Source: Monarcha castaneiventris obscurior (Eukaryota; Chordata; Aves; Passeriformes; Monarchidae). Taken from it: a stretch of 64,000 bases of DNA. Position 1 is the stretch's first letter. Each line of letters opens with the position of its first letter. The notes under the pieces were generated by a model. It did not search any database. It was given only the letters and a program-made list of their open reading frames with translations, and had not been told where the DNA came from. A program made the position numbers and the translations under genes. Shown here one piece after another: positions 32,546-43,905 of the stretch. The stretch is taken from positions 558,001 to 622,000 of the forward strand of contig JAMPIT010000699.1 in the NCBI GenBank assembly GCA_026261815.1, read 5' to 3'.

Positions 32546-33115
32546 GGTCACTCTGCCCCACTCCCCCCTCAGAGTTCCCCCCAGAGAAGTCCAAGGCTGC
32601 TCGTGCACAGCGGGGTCCCCCCGGGTCCCCCCCGGGTCCCCCCCGCCCCGGCGCCGCAGCCTCCCCCAGAGGATGTTCCACGAGATCGACCCCCAGAGCC
32701 TGACACGGGGCTGGGGTCCGGGGCCGTGGGGGTGGCACAGGGGGACAGGGACCCCCCGGCAGCGTCCCCGTGTCCCCCAGGGCGAGAGCCTGGGCCAGGG
32801 CTCCTCCGCCCTGTTACAAACGAGGGGCTGAGAGCGCTTCAAAAATCCCCGGCAAGGGAGCAGCAAAAATCAGATTTAATATTAAGCGACAGCACCACAA
32901 AGTTCCTTGGCAGGAGTCACTCTACTCCTGCCTGCACAGTTCAGGCACACCAAGGAAACAAAGCAACAACAAAACCAAACAAAATCCAGGCAATCAAACC
33001 AGAACTGAGCTGAGAATATCCCTGTGTGTGTGTGTTTAGGTGTGTGTGACAAAAGGACAGTGAGGGCAAGGATCAAAGGAATGCAGCTTAAAAGCTTCAC
33101 AGAGCTCAAACGGAA
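32546..33115 (+). other. GC-rich block with a possible exon
   Basis: After the array, a C-rich tract ends in CCTCCCCCAG (acceptor-like, near 32666-32670). This opens a frame reading MFHEIDPQSLTRGWG from 32673. I do not recognise it, and no donor or partner exon was identified. From about 33030 the sequence has TG-rich runs. Confidence 0.25.
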
Positions 33116-33119
33116 CAGG

Positions 33120-33350
33120 ACTTAACTTCCACCTTAACCTTAACTGGCACCTTCAACTTCACCATTTAGCAAAAGAACAGCACTTAACAGTATTTCCCCT
33201 AACTCATAACCTGTGACTTCACAATTTAACAGAGGAATAGCACTTAACAGTATTTAACTTAGCTTATAACTTACATTAAACTTAACTTAGCGAGAGACAG
33301 CACTTAGCAGCATTTAACTGAGCTTACACCTTGGGACTTAACCTTGCTTA
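33120..33350. repeat. AT-rich tandem repeat, 60-bp period
   Basis: 'CAGCACTTAACAGTATTT' or close variants recur near 33177, 33238 and 33298 with TTAACTTAGCTTA-like spacers. Three to four units. Confidence 0.7.
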
Positions 33351-33985
33351 CAGGCCGGACTGACTCAGATATCCAAGGCACTGAACCACCTCAGAGAGCA
33401 GCATTTGTGCCACGTTTGCCAGAGCTCAGGCACACGTGTGTGCACACAGACAGAAAGAGTCAGTGCCAGGGCCCTGTGGGAAATTCCCCTGGAGGGCAGG
33501 GAAATGCTCGCTGCAGGTGCTTTTGCATCTCCCCAGCGGGTGAAGGGCTGAGCCTGGAGGAGTGGGGGGATCGGCCCAGGGTCCCTCGTTGTTCAGGGAT
33601 CCCCCGAGCGCAGCAAACAGGAGAGTTCCTGGCTCGGAGAGGCCCCACTCAGAGGGAGGGCACTGGCCCAGGAGAGCTCCAAGGGGCTCCCTTTGGGCTG
33701 CTGTTACAGGGCCCCGAGAGAGGGGCTTCAGTCCCAGCAGTGTTTCATCCTGGCCGCACTTCGCATCAACAGCTTTCCTTGAAAGTGTGAGAACAGGGCT
33801 GTTGTGCCACTGAGGGAGGAAAAACAGCTCCCAAGGCTGCCCCCAAAGGAACCAGGAGCTCATCGGGCAGCAGCAGTGCCTGGGAGCAGACAGAGTTTCT
33901 GATGAGCTCAGAGCAGCTGAGCCCAGGGGCTGTTGGCCAAGGCCGAGGCTGAACGAGCATTTCTCAGATCGCAGGCGGCCTGAGA
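33351..33985. other. no gene seen
   Basis: Unique sequence with short open frames on both strands and no motif. Confidence 0.4.
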
Positions 33986-34435
33986 AGGGGAGGGGGAAAT
34001 GTACCACCACAGGGCCCCATGGAACCAAGGGGCCACTGTGACACCACAGGGCCCCATGGAATCATGGAGACCCTTGTGACACTTTGGGGTGTTGTGGAAC
34101 CAAGGGGCCATCGTGACACTGTGAGCACCGTAGAAGCAAGGAGACAATTTTGACACTCTGGGCCTCATGGAACTAAGGAGACAACTGTGATACTAGAGGG
34201 TCTCGTGGATCCAAGGTGCCATTGTGATACTGCAGAACCAAGGACACCTTTGTGACACTGCAGGGCCCAGTGGAACCAAGGGAACATGGAACAGCTCTGG
34301 CTGCCTTGGGCTCCTGGGGCTGCCTGACAGCTCTGGCTGACCTTAGCATGTCCAGGGCTGGTTCTCACCTGCCCCTGCAGCGCTGGGGCTCTGTGCTTTC
34401 CTTGCTGTGGAACAGAACTGTCCTTCTTCTCCAGG
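33986..34435. repeat. 75-bp-family minisatellite plus duplicated flank, copy 2
   Basis: Units 'CATGGAACCAAGGGGCCACTG...' followed by a segment matching 1268-1440. It is the partner of the repeat at 1086-1445. Confidence 0.75.
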
Positions 34436-34499
34436 GGCCCACGGCCAGAATTGGGATTCCACCTCCAACATTCCCTAATGTGAGAGACTGGAGGAGATT

Positions 34500-35140
34500 G
34501 TTGGCTCAAAACATTTGGTGTGCAGGGGGGAGGAAGGGGCAGGTCCAGCCATGCCCTGCCCTATAACCCCAGCACTGCAGTGCCCTGTAACCCCAATCCC
34601 CCTAGAGCCTCTATCCCAGCCCGGCAGTGTCTGCCAGTCCCTGGCACACCAAAGGCAATGCTCCACACCCACCTCTGGAGCCCCTAGCCCAGCTCCTGAG
34701 TGATCAAATGACTGAAGTCCCACCTGGGGGAAGGGCCCAGGAAGACCAAGGGGTACTTAAGGCTGAACACGAGGCAAGAACATATCTTGACCCTACTTCC
34801 TCTTGGAATTTCTATCTGAACACGGCTGGAATCCAGGAGCTGGTAGCTGTGTGTGTGCTTCTCTCTATCTTTTTTGTCTTTCTCTCTTTCTTCTTCTTCT
34901 AATTCCATTTTCTGGCAAATTTTGCGTAACTTAAAATTGAATGGGCTTAGAGTTTGCAAAGTTGAATGGGCCAAGTTAATGCTTTGAGAAGTGCTTTTTT
35001 TCTATTGAATGTCATACTAAACCTTTTGCAAAAGTTTCTGTGGTTTTCTGAAGTTGCCAGTAAAGGCTGTTTTGTTGTTTTGACCTCTTGAGAATACCCT
35101 GTCGGTATTTCTCCAGTGCATCCAGCTCAGAGGACACAAA
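34500..35140 (+). mobile_element. Possible LTR
   Basis: Contains GGGGTACTTAAGGCTGA (promoter-like), a T/C-rich tract and an AT-rich right part ending near CCTGTCGGTATTTC. Order and composition fit a solo LTR, but no poly(A) signal, terminal repeat or target duplication was established. Confidence 0.3.
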
Positions 35141-37675
35141 TAATTTTAATTCCTTCTAAATGTCTTGCTGAGAGAGTTGTTTGGGGGATGGGGGTCAGGG
35201 CTTGGCTGTGCTGCTTGGCACAGCCCAGGCAGGGCTTTCACAGCCACATTCCACATCCATTTCCCACCTGGAGCCGGGGGTGCCTCTGAGTTCTGCTTCC
35301 CCAGCCCCGGGGACGCTCTCCTTGTCTGCCCATTCCCCCCACGCTCTCTTGGCAGGGATGGCCTCACTGGGGGCTGCTGACATCCTCAGCAACTCGGAGG
35401 CTGCTGCTGAATTTTACCTCTCCAGAGGCTTCTTCAGCCTTCAGCTCTTCAGTTCAGGAATTCAGTTTTGAATTAACATTCAAAACACCTGAACAAGCCA
35501 AGCTGAGGGGAGTAATTTGATTTAAGTTTTCAAATCTTTTGTGGTTAATTAGGCCAATTTCAGAAGGGTCTTCAAAGTGAATATATTATATTTTAAAAGG
35601 CAGTAAAAAAATATTTTTTAGGTCCTGTTTAGGTGTTTTTGCTGTTAATTCCCTGTATGTGCAATCTCCATTTGACAATGAATCCAAGTACCTCCTACTG
35701 CAGTTGGAACAGATATAAACATCAAGACTCTTTATGTCTGACAATCAATCACACTTTGTCCCTATCCCCACCCCACCATTTCCCTCATCCAACCCCTGGG
35801 ACTCAGAGCAGCCTTGTGCAAATCTGAGCTTCCTCCAGCCCAGGCTGCACCTGCAGCTTTCAGCTCCTTGGCACCAACTCCCAGCTGCTTTCCTTGGAGA
35901 AGGAGCTGCCCAAGACACAGAGGGATGTTCATTTCTTGTCAGCCAACAAAACCAAGGGAAGGCACAGCTCCATAAAAAGCAGAAGTGATTCCTCTGCTGG
36001 ATATGAAATCCACTTTCCACAGCAGACAGTCTCAGACCCATGGAAAACACCTTCTGTGCCCAGCACAGATCCCAAGGTCCCCCCAAACCCTCCATGCCCC
36101 GATTCTGTCCAGATTTGCCCTTTGCACACACGAGTCACATGCTGAAGTCACGAGCTGCCTCCAGCCCCAGAGGGAGGAAAAGAGAGAAAGTGGATGAAGA
36201 GCTCTCTTGTGCAGAGCCAAGGTCCAAGTGCCACTGGAGGGGGAGCCACAACTCATTGGGTTCGTGTCCTTTGGGGCTCAGGGACTGGGGAGACTCAGAC
36301 GCACAGAAAGGTTTCTTGCCAACAAACACAAGCTGAACATGACACAGTTTAATAACCATCACAGCTCTTCCCTCAGCTCCCTGTGATGTCCCAGCAGCAT
36401 GTGACATGTCCAGCATCCACAAGGGATTTCTGTACAGGAACCATTTTAGACAAAGACATAAGAAAAGGCAATTCTAGGAGAGACATAAACACAATTAAGA
36501 TGTTGACTAATGTGATATTTATGTAAACTTCTGAAAGACTGAAGCTTAAAGCATGAAACCAGTCAACTGAGAGGTACTTGAATGACCAGAAAGCATCTGG
36601 AGGAGGAAATCTGGGAGCAAGAGGAAGGACCTAGATCCAGCTGATGTAGTGAAGAGATGTCCTTAGACACAGCCTTTTAAACAGGAGATCTGGAAACACC
36701 TGATGGAAGACGGAGAGGAAATAAATAGACAGAATATTGGTGACAAAAGCAGAGGGGAAGATCAATATTTCTTCTGCCATCAGTAGAAGAATCCAGTAGA
36801 TCCAGGAAATTCCTGTTCCTGGTGGGAAAACTTTGCCATTTCTTAAAAGTACTCAAATGACCCAGTTAATTAAGATATGCTTGTGTATTATGAAATGTAC
36901 AAGTATTAAAACCTGTGCCCCTTCCAGGCAGACATCAGCTGTCTGCCCATGAACAGGCAGTGCCATTTGTAGGGTCCCTGTGCCCTGAGGTGCCAACCTG
37001 GGATTGGATCTCTCAGAGAGGAGCTGTGGGAGAGCAGAGCACCTTGCAAGCTGCAGGTCCCCGACAGCCCTGCAGGGCTCCTGTCTCATAAACATCTGCT
37101 CTGCTCCAGCCTGAAACAGGGACCAGCATCGTCCTGGGATCATCAGAGAACTGAGGTGTCTGCTGGAATTCAATCCCCCTCCCCACCCCAGAGCAGCCCC
37201 TGCATTTCCCTCCTCCAGCCTTGGTCCCCAGCACAGCCACTGGGGCTCTTTGGGCTCCTGACTTTTCCTGCAGCCACCGAGGGCAGCTGAGCTCTGCCTT
37301 TGCCACAGCCAGCCCTGCCCAGCCCAGGCAATGCACAGAAATTCCTTGTCTGTCCCTGGCCTTGCTGTCAGCCCCGGCAGCAGCTCCGTGGCCCCTCTGT
37401 GCCCCGCTGCCCCAGCCATGGTGTCACAGCCCCTGTGCAGGCCCAGCCCAGGACAGGAGCCCTGCGGGTGGGAACGGCCCCTGGGCCGTGGTGCCCACAG
37501 CAGCCTTGGGGCCTGGTAACACAACGTGGGGCCTGCTTAAATAGGAGGGAATGAATCGTGACTTTTTTTTGAAAACAACAGCATCACAAGAGGAAAACCA
37601 GAATGAGTACAGACTTGATCAGTCATCACATGGAGCCACTGACAGAGGGAGGCAGGCAGTTTGTGGCTCTAAAAA
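35141..37675. other. Intergenic, 3' side of olfactory receptor 2
   Basis: No gene recognised in 2.5 kb. 35460-35660 and 36420-36900 are AT-rich; 37000-37550 is GC-richer with open frames on both strands but no motif. Confidence 0.45.
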
Positions 37676-38593
37676 TCATCCAGTCACCAGCTTCCTGAGG
37701 GCATCCTTGAGCTCCTGGTTCCTCAGGCTGTAGATGAGGGGGTTCAGGGTTGGAGGCACCACCGAGTACAGAACTGACAGTGCCAGATCCAGAGAGGGGG
37801 AGGAGATGGAGCGGGGCTTCAGGTAGGAAAATGTTCCAGTGCTTATAAACAGGGAGAGCACAGCCAGGTGAGGGAGGCACGTGGAAAAGGCTTTGTGCCG
37901 TCCCTGCTCAGAGGGGATCCTCAGCACAACCCTGAAGATCTGCACATAGGAGAAAACAATGAACACAAAACAACCAAAATATAGAAAAGCATTTAGTGTG
38001 ACAAGCCCAAGTTCCCTGACATAGGAGTGCAAGCAGGAGAGCTTGAAGATTTGTGGGATTTCACAGAAGAACTGGCCCAGGGCATTGCCCTGGCACAGGG
38101 GCAGGGAAAATGTATTGGCCGTGTGCATGACAGCGTAGAGAAACCCAGTGGCCCAGGCAGCTGCTGCCATGTGGGCACAAGCTCTGCTGCCCAGGAGGGT
38201 CCCGTAGTGCAGGGGTTTGCAGATGGACACGTAGCGGTCGTAGCACATGATGGTCAGGAGGGAAAACTCTGCTCCAACAAAGAAGACAAACATAAACACC
38301 TGAGCAGCACATGCTGAGTAGGAGATGTGCCTGGTGCCCCAGAGGGAATTGTGCATGGCTTTGGGCACAGTGGTGCAGATGCAGCCCAGGTCGGTGAGGG
38401 CCAGGTTGAGCAGGAAGAAGAACATGGGGGTGTGCAGGTGCTGGCCGCAGGCTACGGCGCTGATGATGAGGCCGTTGCCCAGGAGGGCAGCCAGGGAGAT
38501 GCCCAGCAAGAGGCAGAAGTGCAGGAGCTGCAGCTGCCGCGTGTCTGCCAATGCCAGCAGGAGGAAGTGGCTGATGGAGCCGCTGTTGGACAT
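37676..38593 (-). CDS. Olfactory receptor 2, family 14-like (gamma-c type), intact
   Basis: Single-exon 305-residue paralogue of receptor 1, starting at the equivalent of its second ATG (MSNSGSISHF). Landmarks are in the same order: GNGLIISAV in helix 1, PMFFFL, MCYDRYVSIC (116-125), KAFSTCLPHL and NPLIYSLRNQ. Differences cluster in helix 3 (VFMFVFFVGAEFS against LFFFMFFISADYF), the helix 5 entry and helix 6, regions that line the odorant pocket. The N-terminal glycosylation sequon is lost (NSG instead of NSS), and the tail is shorter, ending RKLVTG. Nothing disrupts the frame. Receptors 1 and 2 lie 33 kb apart in the same orientation within a direct duplication. Confidence 0.93.
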   Translation of the reverse strand: MSNSGSISHFLLLALADTRQLQLLHFCLLLGISLAALLGNGLIISAVACGQHLHTPMFFFLLNLALTDLGCICTTVPKAMHNSLWGTRHISYSACAAQVFMFVFFVGAEFSLLTIMCYDRYVSICKPLHYGTLLGSRACAHMAAAAWATGFLYAVMHTANTFSLPLCQGNALGQFFCEIPQIFKLSCLHSYVRELGLVTLNAFLYFGCFVFIVFSYVQIFRVVLRIPSEQGRHKAFSTCLPHLAVLSLFISTGTFSYLKPRSISSPSLDLALSVLYSVVPPTLNPLIYSLRNQELKDALRKLVTG

Positions 38594-40390
38594 TTGCTGT
38601 CTCTGGCCATGGGCACCTGGTCATGGAGAAAGGACAGGGACAAGTCAGCACAGGCTGCTTGGAGCCAAACCTGGGCCATTCCCTGCAGACTGTCCCGCTG
38701 GCACTCAGCCACCCTTGTTCCTGCTCTGGGAAAACCTTCACCCAGCTCCCTGCCTGAGCTCCAGCTCTGCTGTCTGAGGGTGCCAGGAGCAGCCAGGCCT
38801 GTGCGTGGGGGCTCTCGAGGAGCCATCCCTGCCCCACTGCCCTGGGTTTGTGGCCATGTGGCAGAGGGACAAGGCTGGATAGTCAGGATTTGTCAGTGGA
38901 ATCACTCCTCACGCAGACAGGCTTGGTACCATCTGCATTCCCAGCTCTACAGGACAGGGATGGCAGGGAGGAGATGTAGGAAATGTTTTCCTACCCGTAA
39001 CACATCATTCCTGGCTCTCTGAGGTCACAAATCCCCAGCATTTCTGCTGCACTCCCACTTTGCCACTGAGAGAGGTGAGAGGCAAAGGATTCCCTGTGGC
39101 TCAGGGCAAGGTGAAGGGCTGGATGGGCTCGTTCCCAACTGCCCTGGCCTTGCCCCTTTGGCTGCAATCAGAGCACAAGCCCACTCCCAGGTCACCCTGG
39201 GATAAACCAGACCCTGCCCAGAGCAAAGGGATGTCTCACCCTCTCTAAAGGTCTCTGGGCAAGGTCTCAGCACTCCCCTTCTGCCAGGTACACTCACGGT
39301 GCCCTTGGCAAACCCTGCAGCATTTCCTCAGCTGTGGCATCTCTGCACTTCCCTGGGGCACGCTCAGGGCACTCCGAGAGGCTCTGGCACAGATTTGCAC
39401 CCAGGAGGGCAGCTCAGAGCTTGGGAGGACACAGCGAGGAGAGCCCCGGCTGTGCCCATGATGGTATCTCAGGGAGGGAGGCTCAGCTCATTCCCCTTTC
39501 CCATGCACTGCTTGGCCCACAGCCCCACAGGGCACAGGGAAGCTTGGACACCCCATTCCCATGGACAGCCCTGCCTGGCAGGAATCCCAAGGGCAGGGCC
39601 TGACTCAGCTGCTGCAGAGCCCAGAGCCACCCCGAGAGCACCAGATAACAGTGACAGTATCAGAGGAGTGCAGAAACAAGAGAAGATGTTGTGGTGCTGT
39701 GCCTGGGAGGGCAGGGCAGAGACTCAGAATGTTCTGGGATTCTGGGATTACAATTCCTGTTCTGCTTCCCTCATCCCCCAGCCTTCCCACGCTGATCAAA
39801 GAAAAAAACAGACATAGTTCCAGGAAAGCTCTTGATCTTTACAGCAATCCCGGGCTCACCTTCTTTGGGAAGTGTCCTCCGGAGCTGTGGCCAGGCTGGT
39901 GTGGAGCTGGGAGCAGCCCTGCCCCAGGCAGCAGCTCTCAGCAGCAGCAGCTGCCCTGCTCAGGGTGGCTCCTTCCCCCACAGCTTCTCCCCCAGCGCTG
40001 GCAGCAGCTCCCCGGGCCGGCTGAGAGCTGCCCCTGGCAGGCAGCAGAGTCCCTGGGCCAGCACAGCGCCCTGGGCTGCAGGACCCTGCTCTGCAGGACA
40101 GCCCTGGGCACCCCTGGCTGCAGCCCCGGCTGCTCAGCCCTGCAGCAGAGCCTGGCAACAGGGAGCTGCCTTGTGCTGGGCCTGGGCTGCTGCAGCAGGG
40201 AAACCCAGCCCTGCCCTAGGGCCACATCCCCCACACTGCAGCAACCCTGAGAGTCCTGCGGAAAGCTCCTGAGAGCTGTGCCATGGGCCAGCTTCAGGAG
40301 ATGCCTCCAGGAGCTGCAGCTTCTCTTCCCATAGCCAGACAAGGACTGTTTGCAACGCTGTGAGGATTTCTCCTGTGCTGAGCCCGGAGT
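38594..40390. other. 5' flank of olfactory receptor 2
   Basis: No coding sequence recognised. GC-rich, CAG-rich stretch at 39850-40270 with open frames on both strands. Untranslated exons of the receptor may lie here. Confidence 0.4.
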
Positions 40391-41424
40391 GAGCTCTGCT
40401 CTGTGCTCCCAGCCCAGGCTGAGCTGAAGGCCTGGGTGCCTCTGTGCTGTGCCCGGGCTGGCTGCAGGCAGTGCCCCAGCCCTGCTGGGCTGTGCACAGG
40501 AGCTGCTCCTGGCCAGAGCTGTCTCTCTGCAGCGCTGCCGCTTGCCAGGACCTGCCTCTGTGCCAGGAGCCCGGCCCAGCTCAGCAGCACAGACACAGCA
40601 CAAGGACTTTCATGACCCTCTCGGGCCTTGCTGCTGAGGCCCTGAACAGCAGGCCCTCACAGGGACTTGCAGAAACCTCTCAAGAATTCAAGTCAGAATG
40701 GAACTGCAAAGTTTCTTGAAGTTTTAATGGGTCCCAGTGAGGGACAGGAGTGAGAAAGTGTCTCCAGGCTGCAGTCAGAGCAGAGAACTGGAGGCAGGGA
40801 TGCCAGGTGGGGACAAAGAGAAGCCAAGTCTTGGTGCCCTGGGGCACAGCAGCGTCTGTGCCAGCAAGGGCTGTGAGGAGACACCTTGTCCTGAGGCCCT
40901 GGGGCCTCCTGGCACAGCCCCAGCAAGGCTGGGCACTGTCACCCCCTTGTGCTGCCCTCAGCATCCCCCCCACATCCCAGTGGCCTCAGGGATCTGCTGC
41001 AAGGAGTCCCTGGGGAGCCTTGCTCAGGAATGGCCCTGGGGGGCTCCTCAATGCTCCCAGGGACTGCAGCTTTTTCCAAGCACTTTGGCTTTGGCTTTTG
41101 CCTGGGAGTCTCTGAGAGCTTCCTGCAATCCTGGCCTCCAATTATCTGCCCTAATGAGTCCCTGGAGATTCTTTGTCAGTAACAACACTCACTGGGGCTC
41201 ATTAATGCTTCAGGGTACTGCAGTTTTTTTAAGGTACTTTCCACACTGACTCTCTGAGAAGTTTGTGCAATCATGGCCTCCAATTATCGACTTTAAGGAG
41301 TCCCTGGAGAGCTTTGCATTGACACTCAGTGGGGCTCATTAATGCTCTGAGATACTCAAGGTTTTGAAGGTACTTTGCATTTTCCTTCCCACACTGAGTC
41401 TCTAAGAGGCTTTTGTGCAATCAC
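40391..41424 (+). repeat. Duplicated unit U, copy C
   Basis: Direct copy of 6061-7060, near-identical over most of its length, including the 130-150-bp tandem units at its right end. Confidence 0.9.
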
Positions 41425-42397
41425 TGATGCCTGATGTGGCCCCCTAAAAATCAGAGATTAGTCAAGAATAAGGGAATAAAGGTAGGTATTTCTTTGAAGG
41501 GCCTTCTAAGGTACCCTGGGGAGTCCAGAGGCTACTGCCAAAATGGACCCCAAGATGGACTGCAGGTCACAAGTTCTCCACACTTTTAGAAGTTTGGTTC
41601 ATTTGCATATCAGGGTTAATTCTCCAATTAAAGCTTCAGTTCAGGATGTAATTTCCCCAAGCTTGCCCCACATTTAGAGGCTTTTGGTTTATTCTTTTTG
41701 GGCCTAGGACGGTCTGAGTGTCCTTGGAGAGCAGGCCTGGAGAGGCTTTGTTACGTCTAGCATGAGAGAGCAGAAGTTAACAGGCTACAAGAAACTTCAG
41801 AGTTGCACCCCAGGCAGTGCAGGATTTGAAAAATATGAAAGTTAAAATCTAAGGCATCATTCCCCCTCTTTAGAGGCTTGACAAGAACTCTACCTTGTTG
41901 CGACTCTATTCTAAATATTCTAAATATCTACTAATAATATGTGTCTAGCAGCAGTATACATCTAACAATAGTATATATAAACAAGAATTATAATTACAAT
42001 TATTATGGACAATTCTTCAATCCAGGGCCAGTTTGGTAACCACGAAATCAGGATGTGGAAGATGTAATCAGAGCTCTGTGTGTTACCTTTGAGTGCAATC
42101 TAATAATGTAAGATCTTAGTTAGTTCTCAAATTGTAAACAAATTTTGCTAATCTTTCCACTTTGATTTCCATGTGGAAATGGCACAGAGGAACCCAAAGC
42201 CATTAGATATCTCTGGACATCAAGTTTCCCCCTCATGTGAATCTCACCTGGAACATGTGGAATTTGCTATGCCCTGCCATACAGTATTTCATAGGGACTG
42301 ATGTTATCCCTGCGCCTCGGTTGTGTGCGGATCCTCAGGAAAGCTCCAGGCAAGGCCTGAACCCATGGCATGGATGTCTCTAAAACCTAAGGCATCA
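41425..42397 (-). mobile_element. Gutted gammaretrovirus-like ERV, copy C
   Basis: 3' LTR 41425-41859 (435 bp, TGATGCC...GGCATCA), polypurine tract 41860-41877, AT-rich tract, then an integrase relic shortened by a further deletion (junction near 42178) and the same 17-nt 5' LTR stub ending at 42397. The order matches copy A. Confidence 0.85.
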
Positions 42398-43120
42398 CCA
42401 TCACCTCCCAAGGCTCTCCTGGGTTCCAGGAGGCCCCTGTGTGACACACTGGAGCTGCAGTTCAGTGAGGTTCCATAACCTCACCAGGGTCTCTGGGGTT
42501 CAATGGGGCACGCCCTTCTCGCATCTGAGCCTTGGTTCCATGAGTTCCATCCACTGACAGTGGTGTCTGTGTTCCGTGAGGCCCAGCTCTATCACATCAG
42601 AGCCTTGCTTTCACCAGGTTCCAATACCTCACCATGGTCTCCTGAGCTCCATGAGGCCCCGCTGTGTCCCACTGGAGCCTTGGTTCCATGAGGTTCCATA
42701 GCCTCACTATGGTATCTTTGGTTCAATGAGGCTTCTCTGAGTCACATTAGAGCCCTGGTTCAGTGAATTTCCTTATCTTCAGTATGGTTTTGGTTCCATA
42801 ATTTCCTGATGTGCCACTTTAGCATTTTGGTTCCATGAGATTCCATAGCATCAATATGGTCTCCTGTCTTCCATGAGGCCCCACTGTGTCACACTGCAGA
42901 CTCGATTCCATGAGTTTCCATAACCTGACAGCATCTCCTGTGTTCCATGAGGCCCTTCTGTGACACATTGCATCCTTGGTTCCATGAAGTTCCAAAACCT
43001 CTTGGTTCCCTGAGGCTCCTCTGTGTCCCATTGGAGCCTTGGTTCCATTGGGTTCCATAAGCTCACAATAGTCTCCTGCATTTAATGAGGAGCTGCTGTT
43101 TCACATTTCAGCCTTGGATT
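42398..43120. repeat. 75-bp minisatellite, copy C
   Basis: Same family and orientation as 8436-8935, about nine units. It is cut at 43120 by a gamma-type LTR in the opposite orientation. Confidence 0.85.
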
Positions 43121-43561
43121 TGATGCCTTAGGTTTTAACTTTTCTATTTTTCAAATTCTGTACTGCTTAGAGTGCAACTCTGAAGTTCCTTGTAGCCTGG
43201 AATTTCTGCTCTCTTGTGCAAGGTAGACATAACAAAGCCTCTCTAGGCTTTGCTTTCAAGGACAGCCAGGCTGTTCTAGGCCCAAAATGTGTAAACCAAA
43301 GACTCTAAGGGGGGAGCAAGCTGAGGGGAATTACATCATTAAACTCTGGATTTAATTGGAGAATTAACCCTGATATGCAAATGGACCAAACCTATAACAG
43401 TGTGAAGAAATCGTGACTCGTGGTCCATCTTGGGGTCCACTTCTTGGGAAGCAGCCTCTGGCTCGCCCAGGGTGTACCTTGAAGGCCCTTCAAATAAATA
43501 CCGACCTTTATTCCCTTACTCTTGTCTGGTCTCTGTTTCTAGGTGGCTGGAGAAGGCATCA
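43121..43561 (+). mobile_element. Solo gamma-type LTR
   Basis: 441 bp from TGATGCCTTAGG to AAGGCATCA, the same family as the LTRs of the three gutted copies but more diverged. AATAAATACC near 43493. No internal retroviral sequence on either side, and the flanks (GGATT and CCGTG) show no target duplication, so it may mark a rearrangement rather than a simple insertion. Confidence 0.75.
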
Positions 43562-43624
43562 CCGTGACTGCCCCGTGCCTCAGGGCCAGGCCGGGGAGTG
43601 ACCGCACGGGTGGGGAGGGACCCC

Positions 43625-43905
43625 CCTGGGCAGGGCAGGGACTGAGCCCATGGCAGGGACCCCCCTGGCCAGGGCAGGGACTGAGCCCATGGCAGGGAGC
43701 CCCCTGGCCAGGGCAGGGACTGAGCCCATGGCAGGGAGCCCCCTGGCCAGGGCAGGGACTGAGCCCATGGCAGGGAGCCCCCTGGCCAGGGCAGGGACTG
43801 AGCCCATGGCAGGGACCCCCCTGGCCAGGGCAGGGACTGAGCCCATGGCAGGGAGCCCCCTGGCCAGGGCAGGGACTGAGCCCATGGCAGGGACCCCACA
43901 GCGGA
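43625..43905. repeat. 39-bp minisatellite, seven units
   Basis: CTGAGCCCATGGCAGGGA recurs at 43642, 43681, 43720, 43759, 43798, 43837 and 43876. Units differ mainly by A/C at one site (GGGAGCCCC or GGGACCCCC). 39 bp equals 13 codons, so all frames remain open and give misleading long frames on both strands. Confidence 0.95.
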
